DNA of 64,000 nt from Huiozyma naganishii CBS 8797 (taxonomy: Eukaryota; Ascomycota; Saccharomycetes; Saccharomycetales; Saccharomycetaceae), in contig NC_035924.1 of the NCBI RefSeq assembly GCF_000348985.1, forward strand, positions 682,001 through 746,000. The letters are read 5' to 3'. The notes beneath the pieces were generated by a model that was not told where the DNA came from, searched no databases, and saw only the letters and a program-made list of their open reading frames with translations. Numbering within the stretch: position 1 is the stretch's first letter; the number at the start of each line of letters is the position of its first letter. The position numbers and the translations under genes are program-made. Positions 10,528-19,934 of the stretch are shown piece by piece.

Positions 10528-10968
10528 AACTTTTGTGTTTCTGTTTTAGTTAACCTATGCTCTTTCTATTAATTGAATGGTGAGTTCTACTATAGTAATA
10601 GTACTAAGATACTAACTAAACACAGACAAGAAGGAAAAGAAGAAACTCGAAACTTCAAATAACCACAGCACCTTTATATAATAATGAATGCCAACCTCTC
10701 GAGACACACTCCCCCCCTGCTTCTTCGAGTCAAGTGCTTCTCACCACCCTGCAGCAGCCCACTGTTAGCAGTGCCAATTCGTCAGTTGGTGTCTTCCACC
10801 ATAGTTAACTGCGTATCCCCTAATTTCTGCATTTTTTCCAGCAGTTTCTGGCAATTTCTGAAATTTGAACGAAAAAAAACCGCAGAGTTCTACGACCTTC
10901 TACGACCTTCCACGGCCGTCTAGATCTGTAGTAGTAAGTAGTTGTAGTAGTAGGCTGCTTTATGGGTT
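10528..10968 (-). promoter_or_regulatory. SSA promoter
   Basis: This 441-bp region lies between the SSA start and the AAR2 stop. On the minus strand a TATA box (TATATAAAGG, about 10674-10683) lies about 150 bp upstream of the ATG. An array of three TTC units exactly 10 bp apart (listed separately) lies about 370 bp upstream, almost abutting the AAR2 3' end. Additional loosely spaced TTC/GAA units occur at 10823-10871. Confidence 0.7.
10888..10910. promoter_or_regulatory. step-type heat-shock element
   Basis: TTC occurs at 10888-10890, 10898-10900 and 10908-10910, each separated by 7 bp (TTCTACGACC repeated, then TTCCACG). Three direct TTC units with 7-bp gaps are the known step-type HSE bound by Hsf1 trimers. 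This fits heat-induced expression of the adjacent Hsp70 gene. Confidence 0.75.
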
Positions 10969-12099
10969 CTATCGCCGCAGCAGCTTGTATGTCAGACTCT
11001 CTACAACGACAGCGCCGTCACTGTCACTGTCGATGGGTGGGAGGTACTCGCCATCGTTGCCCGTCTCTGAATCGTAGTACTCTAACTGGGTGTTGGTATC
11101 GACATCCGCAGTGTCTGAGTCAACGCTTCCATCAGAACCGTCCAGTAGGCGAGGTATTTTCTTGTTGACGGCCTCGCGGGTCAGGGGTAAATGTGGACCC
11201 TGTCGAGTGGAGTTACCCAGTAGAATGTCACTCCACATTTCTTTGTTCAACAGAACGTCAAAGTATTCCTCGGGGAAAGTGTCCATTTGACATGCGAGAA
11301 TCTCGTCAACCTGTTGTATTATTATCCCGTCGTTTTCCCGTGGTAGTTTGGTAGATGAACAGACAAGCTCCACCAAACTGTGCCATTGTAAGCTGGATCC
11401 GTAGTTACCAAACAGGATACCGTTCAAGAATGAAAACTGTAACTCGCTGAAATATAACTGCATCTTGTTACGGTAATATCGAGGTAGTATAACATCGTTG
11501 AGGTAAAAAGTTCTATCCCGGAAGTCAGTCATCTCATGTCCAGGTCGAATAGCATCTCTGGATTTAAATCTGATAGGTGTGTACTGGAAGGTCGTTGCTA
11601 AATTGCCTCCCTCACGGTCTTGTGAATGATCGAGTGTCTTACTGACAATATCGTGTTCCTCGAGTGTTGTGAATGAGGAGTCCACAGGGATTATATTGTG
11701 GTATTTGCTGGGGGGGGCAAATTGACTTATTTGATCCCACAAGATGAACTTGCTTAAGGAATACCACTTGGCTTCCTCATCGATTTTCGGGTATTCGATA
11801 ACGCCACCAGCAACTTTACCGAATTGGGCCACGTTGCTCTCGAACTTCGCAGTGTCAAGCTCCTCACTCATCACAAGCGTATCGTCATCATCATACGTGA
11901 AACAGTAATCCCCGTCGCGGAACCAGTAGCCGTACCTCAAGGAACTACCTTCACCGTCGTTTTGGAAGTGGATAACGTGGGTTCCAGCAGGTATGTTAAC
12001 GATCCCACAGAATGGATGGCCCTTCTTCACACTGAATGAGAACTGATCTATTCCAATAACCGTATCGTGACTAATTTGGGGGATCACTATTCTACTCAT
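10969..12099 (-). CDS. AAR2: Aar2, U5 snRNP assembly factor
   Basis: This is a 376-aa protein of the AAR2 family (S. cerevisiae 355 aa). Aar2 holds Prp8 in a cytoplasmic U5 snRNP precursor and is replaced by Brr2 after phosphorylation. The N-terminal half shows the family pattern VIGIDQFSFSVKKGHPFCGI followed by HVIHFQ. The middle has the helical LQFSFLNGILFGNYGSSLQW region. The C-terminus is acidic. The open frame starts with a TTG; the first ATG is at 12099. In S. cerevisiae AAR2 lies between SSA3 and RPS8A on chromosome II, whereas the other left-hand genes here match chromosome V. The promoter holds PAC and RRPE motifs. Confidence 0.9.
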   Translation of the reverse strand: MSRIVIPQISHDTVIGIDQFSFSVKKGHPFCGIVNIPAGTHVIHFQNDGEGSSLRYGYWFRDGDYCFTYDDDDTLVMSEELDTAKFESNVAQFGKVAGGVIEYPKIDEEAKWYSLSKFILWDQISQFAPPSKYHNIIPVDSSFTTLEEHDIVSKTLDHSQDREGGNLATTFQYTPIRFKSRDAIRPGHEMTDFRDRTFYLNDVILPRYYRNKMQLYFSELQFSFLNGILFGNYGSSLQWHSLVELVCSSTKLPRENDGIIIQQVDEILACQMDTFPEEYFDVLLNKEMWSDILLGNSTRQGPHLPLTREAVNKKIPRLLDGSDGSVDSDTADVDTNTQLEYYDSETGNDGEYLPPIDSDSDGAVVVESLTYKLLRR

Positions 12100-12183
12100 T
12101 GATATATTATAACTCAATTAGACATCGTATACACCAGTTCTTCAACCCTAAATAGATTTCTTTACTGAATCTTTTTTTTCAAA

Positions 12184-12225
12184 CTCATCGCAAAGAATGA
12201 AATTTTTTGGGACTGAAAAATTTTT
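12184..12225. promoter_or_regulatory. PAC + RRPE pair (ribosome-biogenesis type promoter)
   Basis: CTCATCGC at 12184-12191 is the reverse complement of the PAC motif GCGATGAG (bound by Dot6/Tod6). TGAAAAATTTTT at 12214-12225 is an RRPE (bound by Stb3). Their order and distance (about 85-125 bp upstream of the AAR2 ATG) are typical of ribosome-biogenesis genes. They also lie upstream of the snoRNA on the other strand, so the two genes may share them. Confidence 0.65.
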
Positions 12226-12441
12226 GATATAAAAAGCGGAAGGTGGATGTGTCTTAGACCTTTCCCCCCATCAACACTTCAGCATAATCACAGGCAGATG
12301 TTGCATGGAATGATGTTAAGCAAGCAAGCGTATAATGCGTATATGTGGGATCACGTATGCGGAGTTATACTAAATGTAGAGTCATTCTATTGCACAATCT
12401 GCAGTTCATATACGTTGACTCTTGCCTTTGCCCTTGCCCTT

Positions 12442-12530
12442 TTTAAATGATGAGAAAAATATTTACACAGACCTGTACTGACCCATTTCATGGGGATGCA
12501 GAGAACAAATTATTGCCTTTTTATCTGTAC
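12442..12530 (+). ncRNA. SNR56: box C/D snoRNA, U25/snR56 type (18S rRNA 2'-O-methylation guide)
   Basis: A perfect C box (ATGATGA, 12447-12453) is followed by a guide element CACAGACCTGTA (12466-12477) placed immediately before a CTGA box (12478-12481). The guide is complementary to the conserved 18S rRNA string ACAGGUCUGUG, the target of human U25 and yeast snR56 (18S G1428 in S. cerevisiae, from memory). The arrangement C box, guide, D' box matches my recollection of U25. As I recall, snR56 of S. cerevisiae also lies between AAR2 and RPS8A. The C' and terminal D boxes are not clear, so the 3' end is approximate. Confidence 0.8.
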
Positions 12531-12792
12531 CTTTTTTTTAATAAATAAAACCTCTCTTGTCTTATTCTACACTTTCTTCTGAATGCCTCGAATCTTGAAG
12601 GCTCTGCCCTTTAATTCTGCTCTGTTCAGCACTTGAATTTGCCTCCCAACTCCTTCCTGTGTGATATTACGTGAGATTTGATCTTGTTATTGGATAGAAC
12701 TAATTAAAAGTTATAAATGGTACATGATAAAAGTTATTTATGATATTTTATACTGGTTGTTGAAGATGAATGGTATGCCATTAGTAGAGTAT

Positions 12793-13392
12793 CTATTTCT
12801 TGGCAGTCATTCTTCTCAAGTAGAAGGCTAGTTCCTCACCTTCTAGAATGTAACCATCACATCTACCGGATTGACCTGGTCTGGAAGAAATGGCAGCGTA
12901 TAGTCTACCAGCAGAGAATTGAGAGCTGACCGATTGTTCGATCTTGGAGGCAGCAGCTCTGGCGGCCCACTTTCTCTCGGTGCTCTTGGTGGCTGGAGCG
13001 ACTTCTTCAGTCTTGGCAGATTTCTTACCTAGAGTTTGACCGTAATGAGCTTCGAACCATTGCTTGAATGGAGCAGCATCAATCTGGACAATAGCAGCCT
13101 TGGTCAAAGTGTTGGTTCTAACCAATTCATTGTTGGATGGATGGTAAGCAACATTCACAATTCTGGTTTTCTTGGCAACACCTTCGGAGGCCCAAGAGAA
13201 ATTACCGGTTTCGATTCTCAAAGCTCTGAACTTCTTGTTACCACCTCTGGTTCTGACAGTGTGGATTCTCTTGGCACCGATCTTGGTGTTGGCTGGTTGA
13301 CGGCCCAATTCGAACTTTCTCTTCTTTCTGAATTGAGCACGCTTGGCACCGGTAGCGGATCTTTTGTGACGAGAATCACGAGAAATACCCAT
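12793..13392 (-). CDS. RPS8: 40S ribosomal protein eS8
   Basis: This 199-aa protein of the small ribosomal subunit is nearly identical in layout to yeast Rps8 (200 aa). The N-terminus [18 protein letters not shown] and the motifs [15 protein letters not shown] and RIETGNFSW are diagnostic. The C-terminus has [17 protein letters not shown]. Codon use is extremely biased to preferred codons, as for ribosomal proteins. No intron interrupts the frame. It lies beside AAR2 and AST as in both S. cerevisiae sister regions (RPS8A/RPS8B). Confidence 0.97.
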   Translation of the reverse strand: MGISRDSRHKRSATGAKRAQFRKKRKFELGRQPANTKIGAKRIHTVRTRGGNKKFRALRIETGNFSWASEGVAKKTRIVNVAYHPSNNELVRTNTLTKAAIVQIDAAPFKQWFEAHYGQTLGKKSAKTEEVAPATKSTERKWAARAAASKIEQSVSSQFSAGRLYAAISSRPGQSGRCDGYILEGEELAFYLRRMTAKK

Positions 13393-14656
13393 TTTATCTA
13401 TAAAAATTGAAATTGATTATCTTAATATCGATAATAAGTGTTTGTTAGTAAAATATTATCCAAAATTTGTGAAGGTAAAAATTTCTACGTCTTGAGTCGG
13501 TATATGGATTTGAATTTCTGTTCTATGCTTCGGAGAGGGTTCGTTTCCCTATTCTATCTCCCATCATTAGCTCTAACAGAATCCCAGTGGGATAGAAACC
13601 TTTTTTATAAAGCTACTTTCCCGTTTCATGGAAAGTTTTCGGATTGCGTCGTCTCAACTCCCCTCTACCAACTCAGCGTATCATATCTGGTGTCGCACAT
13701 ACGTTTTGTTCTGCTGTGATTTGTTTACGGCTCTTCTCTCCCCCACAAACAAGATCTATAACAGAACCGTAAGAAACCTGTACTTTAACTAAACAGCAAC
13801 GTTAATTTTTTTTCAGTGCGAGAAGAGAGAGTGTGTGTTTCCGTTTTCACGATGACCGTAGGCGGGCCTGTCCCAAACTCTGCGTCGGGTCCCCAAGAGA
13901 CTCTTCGCCCGGCTACAGGGACTCCTGCGACGGTTCTTACTGGATACCCTGGCCAGAGTTGGCGAGAGGGCCGAAGTGTATCGTTCCAATATCCCAAACT
14001 GGAAACTGGTACGCTGTCCTCAGAACAAGAAAAAAAGAATGAATGAAAAAAATATTACTAAAACCCCAAAACAGGATGTAAGGGTGTTGTGCAGTCACAA
14101 AATATATGGGTAACTGATCGAGGGAAGATGGCGGACACAGGTGCTCCAAGATTGTGTATACAGTTCGCTGTCACCTCTGCCGCTTCTTCCAACTCAGCTA
14201 TGTTCAAGGATTGTCTAATCAACTGGCCGCACCTCTACCGTGGTAATGCGGGTACTGGGTGTCCAACGTGTTCAAGTACACAGTTGGACCCAAGCAATGT
14301 AAGGTGTCGATACAGTAACTTGTGCTGGGAAAGAACACGCAACTACACTGCCTTTCTCAGCTACCCAGTAGGAGACAAAACCGAAACTTGAAGCTACCTT
14401 GCATTCTCCAGTTGTACCTCCTATGAGATGATTAATATCCGGAACTGAAAAATTAGCGCACATCCATCCTTATGCAAAAAAGAATCTACAACACTATCTG
14501 TGGGATAAGTAAACAAAAACCTCATCTGCAGAGGAGGATTTGTCCGTCAATAAATGCATTCCCGGGCGCATATATATATATACAAATATATAAACGGTAC
14601 TACTTCGGGCGTCTTCTTTAGGTCAACAGCGTATTTAAGCGAATCAATCAAATAAT
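13393..14656. other. RPS8-AST divergent intergenic region
   Basis: This is a 1.26-kb divergent spacer. On the RPS8 side a T/A-rich leader and a TATA-like element (about 13599-13612, minus sense) are visible; I could not find a confident Rap1 site. A GC-rich segment (about 13850-14010) is open in several frames. At 14128-14391 (plus) an ATG-started 87-codon frame uses yeast-preferred codons (GCT GTC ACC TCT GCC GCT) and encodes a Cys-containing peptide I do not recognise. The ancestral neighbour KTI11, a small zinc protein, is not present. Confidence 0.5.
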
Positions 14657-15943
14657 ATGACTGATAGGATACTGAAAAATAGAGACCCATTTCTTGAGAA
14701 CTTGACTTTTGATCAGCAAATCCCTGCACCTAAAGAGATTGCACTAAATGAGGTCAAACTGCGGCGAGTTGCAAGACCGCTGAGAAATGTTAGATTTGTT
14801 CCCACGAAGGAACTTGTATTCCGTTCCAAAAATGGACCAATGACGTTTTCCTATGAGAAGAAGCTCAAGATACCCGTTGCGAAGAATAAGCTTATAGTAG
14901 AAGTAAGATATGTCGGGCTTAACCCAATAGATATGAAGATTAAGAACGGATATACCAACCCAATTTACGGCGAAGCTGGGTTGGGAAGAGAGTACAGTGG
15001 TGTAATCACTCATGTTGGTGAAAAGTTGAAGGACACGTGGAACGAGGGTGACCCAGTTTTTGGCCTTTATTATCACCCCCATTTAGCGGTCGGTAGTTTA
15101 CAAAGTGCTATTTTGGTCGATCCCAGTGTCGATGCCATAATATTAAGACCAGAGGACCTGGATGAGAAAGAGGCAGCTGGGTCTTTATTTTGTTTAGGGA
15201 CAGCTTTCAACATATTAGACAGACTAGAGAAGAAAGGATTCTTGAAGACCGAGAGCAATATCTTAATCAATGGTGGTGCAAGCTCGGTTGGTATGTTTGC
15301 CATTCAACTTCTGAAAAGGGTTTACAAGGTCCAAACAAAGTTGGTTGTAGTGACCACAGGTACAAGTGCGGAATTTCTCAAGAAACACTTCCCGGATTTG
15401 ACCGGTGACATGATCTTTATCAACTACCTAAATTGCAGGGGTAAATCCAGTAGGCCCCTCAGAAAAATGATAAGCGAGGAGAAAGCTATAGTCCAAGATC
15501 CCACGTCAGGGACAGATCTTGAAGTGACATATTCTCAAGGTAAATTCGACGTCGTTCTCGACTTTATTGGCGGATATGATATCTTAAAGCATTCTCAATC
15601 TCTAATTCATGCTGGGGGTTCATACGTCACGACGGTGGGTGATTATGTGGCCGATTATAAAAACGATGTTTTCAATCAATGGGACAACCCAAGTGCCAAT
15701 ATGAGGAAGATGGTGGGTTCGATGTTGTACTCTTACGATTACCAACATTTTTACTTTGACCCTAATGTTAAATCTGCTTCTTCAAATGACTGGTTGAACA
15801 AATGTGCTGCTCTACTGGACCGTCAAGAAGTAACGTGTATTATCGACAAAGTCTATGATTGGAAAGATTTGAAGGAGGCTTTTTCTTATATGGCGACCCA
15901 AAGAGCACATGGGAAAGTGATTATGAAGGTGGAAAAGTTTTGA
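14657..15943 (+). CDS. AST1: Ast1/Ast2-like protein, quinone-oxidoreductase (MDR) fold
   Basis: This 428-aa protein matches the length of Ast1/Ast2 (about 430 aa), peripheral membrane proteins that help deliver the plasma-membrane ATPase Pma1 to the surface. It has an N-terminal family-specific segment (about 1-60). Then comes the medium-chain dehydrogenase/reductase fold with LGREYSGVITHVGE and the nucleotide-binding loop GGASSVGMFAIQLL, followed by VVLDFIGGYDIL. Catalytic zinc ligands of alcohol dehydrogenases are absent, as in quinone oxidoreductase relatives. It could be the counterpart of AST1 (chromosome II) or AST2 (chromosome V); neighbours do not decide. Confidence 0.88.
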   Translation: MTDRILKNRDPFLENLTFDQQIPAPKEIALNEVKLRRVARPLRNVRFVPTKELVFRSKNGPMTFSYEKKLKIPVAKNKLIVEVRYVGLNPIDMKIKNGYTNPIYGEAGLGREYSGVITHVGEKLKDTWNEGDPVFGLYYHPHLAVGSLQSAILVDPSVDAIILRPEDLDEKEAAGSLFCLGTAFNILDRLEKKGFLKTESNILINGGASSVGMFAIQLLKRVYKVQTKLVVVTTGTSAEFLKKHFPDLTGDMIFINYLNCRGKSSRPLRKMISEEKAIVQDPTSGTDLEVTYSQGKFDVVLDFIGGYDILKHSQSLIHAGGSYVTTVGDYVADYKNDVFNQWDNPSANMRKMVGSMLYSYDYQHFYFDPNVKSASSNDWLNKCAALLDRQEVTCIIDKVYDWKDLKEAFSYMATQRAHGKVIMKVEKF

Positions 15944-16379
15944 GCGGGGAAACCATTATCCAGATTTCAGTCTCCAATCTGTTAGATGAGATAAAGAACA
16001 GCCTCATTTCTTCACGATATGTAAGAGATAGAAGAGATAGATGAGCGTTTAATACGGAATTATAGTGGTAACACCGCGTGAAAATCAAGGGTCCATCCTG
16101 AGATATAAGTTTCTGATAAATTGGACAGATCGAATCCTGTTCTTTAATGTAAGTTTTGAGTACTACGTATCAAATGTAATGAGACAAGTGCCCTGCAGTT
16201 GGAATATAACACGATCAGATCAAACATCTTCGCTCTGTGCTGTGAAAATTTTTTTAAACTAATTTTTCGAAGGTTGCCAATAATAATGCCTATTTTAGGA
16301 TGGGGATGAGTTCACCCCCACGAGAAACAACCCTCTGTTGCGGTCGCTTATAGCCAAGTTTCTTGGTTAACGGTCTTGC
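15944..16379. promoter_or_regulatory. AST 3' / PRS promoter spacer
   Basis: This is a 436-bp AT-rich spacer between two plus-strand genes. It contains a T-rich stretch (16247-16266) about 120 bp before the PRS start. No known regulatory motif, RNA gene or further coding frame could be supported. UBC6, which lies between AST2 and PRS2 in S. cerevisiae, is absent. Confidence 0.5.
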
Positions 16380-17402
16380 ATGAACACCATTTCAAACGCC
16401 AATAATTCAAGTGTAGTGGAAACAATGAGCTCTGCGGAGGATATGTCGTCTAATAGCATTAAACTGCTGGCTGGTAACTCGCATCCAGTACTAGCTGAGT
16501 TGATTTCCAAGAGGCTAGGTATTCCCCTATCGAAAGTCGGGGTCTACCAATATTCCAACAAGGAAACCTCTGTCACCATTGGTGAAAGTATTAGAGATGA
16601 GGATGTTTACATCATTCAGACCGGGATTGGCCAGGAAGAGATTAACGATTTTCTGATGGAACTTCTAATACTGATCCATGCCTGTAAAGCAGCATCTGCC
16701 AGAAGAATCACTGCCGTTATTCCCAATTTCCCATACGCCAGACAAGACAAGAAGGACAAATCTCGTGCCCCAATCACCGCGAAATTGGTTGCTAACTTAT
16801 TAGAAACGGCCGGCTGTGACCATATTATTACCATGGACCTGCACGCTTCTCAAATCCAAGGGTTCTTTCATATTTCCGTTGACAACTTGTACGCTGAGCC
16901 AAGTTTCTTGAACTATATGAAGTTGAAGGTTGACTTAAAAAATGCCATCTTGGTTTCACCTGATGCTGGTGGTGCTAAAAGGGTTGCCTCATTGGCTGAT
17001 AAAATGGACTTGAATTTTGCTCTTATCCACAAAGAGAGACAAAAGGCTAACGAAGTGTCAAGAATGGTTCTAGTCGGTGATGTGACTGGCAAAACGTGTT
17101 TGATAATAGATGACATGGCAGATACTTGTGGTACTTTGGTGAAAGCCGCTAACACTCTACTGGAGCATGGCGCGAAAGAGGTGATGGCAATTGTCACACA
17201 TGGTATTTTTTCAGGCTCCGCCCGAGAAAAATTGAGCAACAGCAGTTTACATAAGGTAATTTGCACCAACACTGTGCCTATTGAGCTTGATTTACCGAGA
17301 ATTGAACAAGTCGATATCAGCCCGACTTTGGCTGAAGCCATTAGAAGATTGCACAATGGTGAATCGATCTCATACCTGTTTAATTTTGCTCCTCCATTAT
17401 GA
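16380..17402 (+). CDS. PRS4: ribose-phosphate pyrophosphokinase (Prs2/Prs4)
   Basis: This 340-aa cytosolic enzyme subunit makes PRPP from ribose 5-phosphate and ATP for nucleotide, His and Trp synthesis. Signatures are [17 protein letters not shown] (flexible loop and ATP site), [19 protein letters not shown] and the PRPP-binding [13 protein letters not shown]. It is about 15-20 residues longer at the N-terminus than S. cerevisiae Prs2/Prs4. The frame has Met at residues 1, 16 and 21, and the core ([12 protein letters not shown]) begins near residue 24, so a downstream start is possible. The locus corresponds to PRS2 (V) or PRS4 (II). Confidence 0.92.
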   Translation: MNTISNANNSSVVETMSSAEDMSSNSIKLLAGNSHPVLAELISKRLGIPLSKVGVYQYSNKETSVTIGESIRDEDVYIIQTGIGQEEINDFLMELLILIHACKAASARRITAVIPNFPYARQDKKDKSRAPITAKLVANLLETAGCDHIITMDLHASQIQGFFHISVDNLYAEPSFLNYMKLKVDLKNAILVSPDAGGAKRVASLADKMDLNFALIHKERQKANEVSRMVLVGDVTGKTCLIIDDMADTCGTLVKAANTLLEHGAKEVMAIVTHGIFSGSAREKLSNSSLHKVICTNTVPIELDLPRIEQVDISPTLAEAIRRLHNGESISYLFNFAPPL

Positions 17403-17603
17403 TCGGGACTTGAACTGCGAACTTATTAAAGTTACAGACGTAGATGTCATTATTACGTAAAGATGAAGTGTTGGATAAAGATGTATAATATTTAAACTCT
17501 TGAAAGAATGTGCCAAACGGTTTCCTTTTGGTCCAGAGCCAAAAGACTCGGAAAAGTTTCACTACCGAGAGTGCTTAATGAAATGTCGCGCATATGGCGA
17601 TTT

Positions 17604-19934
17604 TTAACTCTTGATAAAGCTCATTATTGATTTTCTTTTAAATGTTTTCGATGATGTTGATTTACTGCGACCCTGAGGAGCTGCCGGGGGTTTACCTTTA
17701 CGGAGTCCTGCTCCTTTCGCCTGGTCAGCATCTTGAATCAAGGCCTGTCTTGCCTTAGCTAAATTCTGTTCCTCCTGCCGTTTGTCCTCTGATTGTTTCC
17801 TTTTGACTTCGTTGTCTAGGGATATAAGCTTTTTAATAGTGGCTTCGAAAAGGTCCCTCTCATATACAGCAGGTATTTCTTGCACAGCCCTCTCTGAGCC
17901 ATCAATTTCACTGTAAAAAAGAACGTAAGCCGTTGTGGGACTTTCGTGACTTCCAACAAAATCGAGGACATAACTTTCATCCACAGACTCCACGGTTTCG
18001 TCATCGAAGAGCAACCAACCAAATAACTCAGTATGGCATAGGGAGACGTAGTGTCCATGATGAGGTCCGTTCCCCATATGAACTACTACCCCCTGAAGCC
18101 TATATGATTTAGAAACCGATGAGTCGAATGTGGAGGAGGCATTCAGAATCAAAGGATAATGGATTTTGTTAAACAACTTAACGTTGGCGTTCTTTTCCTC
18201 TGAGTACTTAAACCGTTTTAAATGCAGAGATAAAGTTTTGGGCAAGCTTTTCAAACCGACCAGTCGTTCTGCCTCTTGCAGACCACAACATTCGTTACAG
18301 TAAAATTTATTAGAACCTCTCAAAAGTTCTCGCTGCTGGTAGTGCTCCATCACATTCTGAATGTACTTTTCTTCGTCAGCTTCGACCTCAATAGGAAAAT
18401 CCAGGAACGGCTCACTGCTTGATGTGATAGTATCACAAGTTAGACATTTTATTTGGTTAGTGACCGTACCCTGGAACTGATTCAGAATGTACGTTTGTCC
18501 GCGAGACTGTAAATAATCGTTCAAGTCGTTCAGCAGAAAGTTGAGAAATTCGTGTGCATCCTGTTGCATTTGTGTGTTGAACAAAACGTTTTCTTTCTTT
18601 AGTGTCTTTACAAACAGCGTTGGTGATACTACGCCAGTATAATTCTCATTCTCCGTTATGCATTCAAAGATCTCCTTTAGTGTATTGTAAAGGTTCGGTT
18701 TCGCTGTGACCGCTACCATGTGATCGATGTTTAAGACTGGGCCTGTTATTAACGCATTCTTTTTCCGCTGTTCACTCGTGTACACATCGGCAGGGATTGG
18801 CGATTTTGCTGTGTTTGCACCCGCTGATGGATCCGCACTATTCGAGTTACTGTTAATGCTGTAGCCGTTGTTATTGCGTGGCTCTAAGGAGGACGCATTT
18901 TCCCTCTCCCAAGAACTGTTTAGTTTGATCGATGACGGTAGGGATTTTCTGCCTACTATAATAGTTCGACAGCCTTCATGCAGTTTCTCTGTGATGTTAT
19001 CAGCAGCCATGATCACCGAATGCACTGGCTCAATCTTTTGGTCGTCCTCAATAGCTTGTTCGTTTTTGGATGCTTTGGAATTATCTGATCCATGCCTACC
19101 GAAGGAGATAAATGAGCTTCTCTTGTTTTTGTTGTCGTAGTGATTCCCAAAATGGTGAAGATGATGTGAAGAAGCTTCCCCAGCGTTACCGTTTCCCATA
19201 TTACTGTCTTCGCTGTTGGAAGAAGCGCTCCTACTGTTTTTACCTGCGTTTTTCGGCAAATTATCAGTGGTCTGAAAACTTTCTCGAGTAAACAACCGCG
19301 GATGTTTCCCGACCATGGCCCTTTTTCTATGTCTCTCTTGCTCCTCTGGCTTTTCAGGGTACTCGAGCACCCGCAGCCTAAACTCTGGAAGATGGTACAG
19401 GCATTGTAGTACCGAATTGCAGTAGCACGTGTTTCCAAAGTTCTCATACCCAAACACTTTATTGGAACCGTCACCAAATGGGAGTCCCTTGCTTACTCGT
19501 GGTTCCAACGATATTGTGTTTGAGCTGATTGGTGGGGTCACATTTATCTCCTGTGCCGGCATGCTACCTGCTGTCGCTTGATCAGTGGCGGGCGACCATG
19601 TCGAAAATGTGTATGAAACGTTCAAATCCTGGGGTAGTTTAATCTCTTCTTTGGGAATACCTCCAGCAGCACTATCACCAGGGCTGCTCCCTGTTAAATC
19701 ATCTAATCGAACCACAGTAGGCTCGTTCCCTTGAGAATCCTCGACACCCTGTTTATTATCTCCATTTTTTGGAAAGTTGTCTACAGGTATGGCTCTAGGG
19801 ATATGATCTCGAGGAGCCGTACGCTTCGATATGGTAGAAGATCGTTTGGGCTTCCCATTGCCCGCAACTTTACTCTCGGGGGAGTTATCCTTATGTTTAT
19901 GCGATCTGTTGACAGATAGCAGCCTTTTCAGCAT
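17604..19934 (-). CDS. UBP9: ubiquitin C-terminal hydrolase (Ubp9/Ubp13)
   Basis: This 776-aa USP-family deubiquitinase matches Ubp9/Ubp13 (about 750 aa), relatives of metazoan USP12/USP46. The Cys box FGNTCYCNSVLQCLY places the catalytic cysteine at about residue 170. Two CxxC pairs (CLTCDTI and CNECCG) form the zinc site. The His box reads MGNGPHHGHYVSLCH. A long Ser/Asn-rich insertion (about 200-380) separates Cys and QQDAHEF segments. The C-terminal tail is Lys/Gln-rich and basic. The gene follows PRS on both sister regions of S. cerevisiae. Its upstream region has a pair of Pdr1-type sites. Confidence 0.93.
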   Translation of the reverse strand: MLKRLLSVNRSHKHKDNSPESKVAGNGKPKRSSTISKRTAPRDHIPRAIPVDNFPKNGDNKQGVEDSQGNEPTVVRLDDLTGSSPGDSAAGGIPKEEIKLPQDLNVSYTFSTWSPATDQATAGSMPAQEINVTPPISSNTISLEPRVSKGLPFGDGSNKVFGYENFGNTCYCNSVLQCLYHLPEFRLRVLEYPEKPEEQERHRKRAMVGKHPRLFTRESFQTTDNLPKNAGKNSRSASSNSEDSNMGNGNAGEASSHHLHHFGNHYDNKNKRSSFISFGRHGSDNSKASKNEQAIEDDQKIEPVHSVIMAADNITEKLHEGCRTIIVGRKSLPSSIKLNSSWERENASSLEPRNNNGYSINSNSNSADPSAGANTAKSPIPADVYTSEQRKKNALITGPVLNIDHMVAVTAKPNLYNTLKEIFECITENENYTGVVSPTLFVKTLKKENVLFNTQMQQDAHEFLNFLLNDLNDYLQSRGQTYILNQFQGTVTNQIKCLTCDTITSSSEPFLDFPIEVEADEEKYIQNVMEHYQQRELLRGSNKFYCNECCGLQEAERLVGLKSLPKTLSLHLKRFKYSEEKNANVKLFNKIHYPLILNASSTFDSSVSKSYRLQGVVVHMGNGPHHGHYVSLCHTELFGWLLFDDETVESVDESYVLDFVGSHESPTTAYVLFYSEIDGSERAVQEIPAVYERDLFEATIKKLISLDNEVKRKQSEDKRQEEQNLAKARQALIQDADQAKGAGLRKGKPPAAPQGRSKSTSSKTFKRKSIMSFIKS

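Larger units (their letters stand above)
12100..12792. other. AAR2-RPS8 intergenic region
   Basis: This 693-bp gap contains the AAR2 promoter (PAC and RRPE motifs), a box C/D snoRNA on the plus strand, and the RPS8 terminator (AT-rich, about 12680-12792). A TATA-like TATAAAAA at about 12229 on the plus strand could start the snoRNA precursor transcript. A TTG- or ATG-started short frame at 12247-12450 has no sign of being coding. Confidence 0.6.

Noticed and set aside
10610..10616. TACTAAC in the SSA promoter
   Set aside because: It is on the plus strand while the gene is on the minus strand, and no matching splice sites or exon were found.
13444..13702. TACTAAC (minus strand, 13444-13450) and GTATGT (13697-13702) suggesting a 5'-UTR intron in RPS8
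   Set aside because: The GTATGT lies upstream of the likely TATA element, so it would not be transcribed from that promoter. RPS8 of S. cerevisiae has no intron, and the coding frame needs none.
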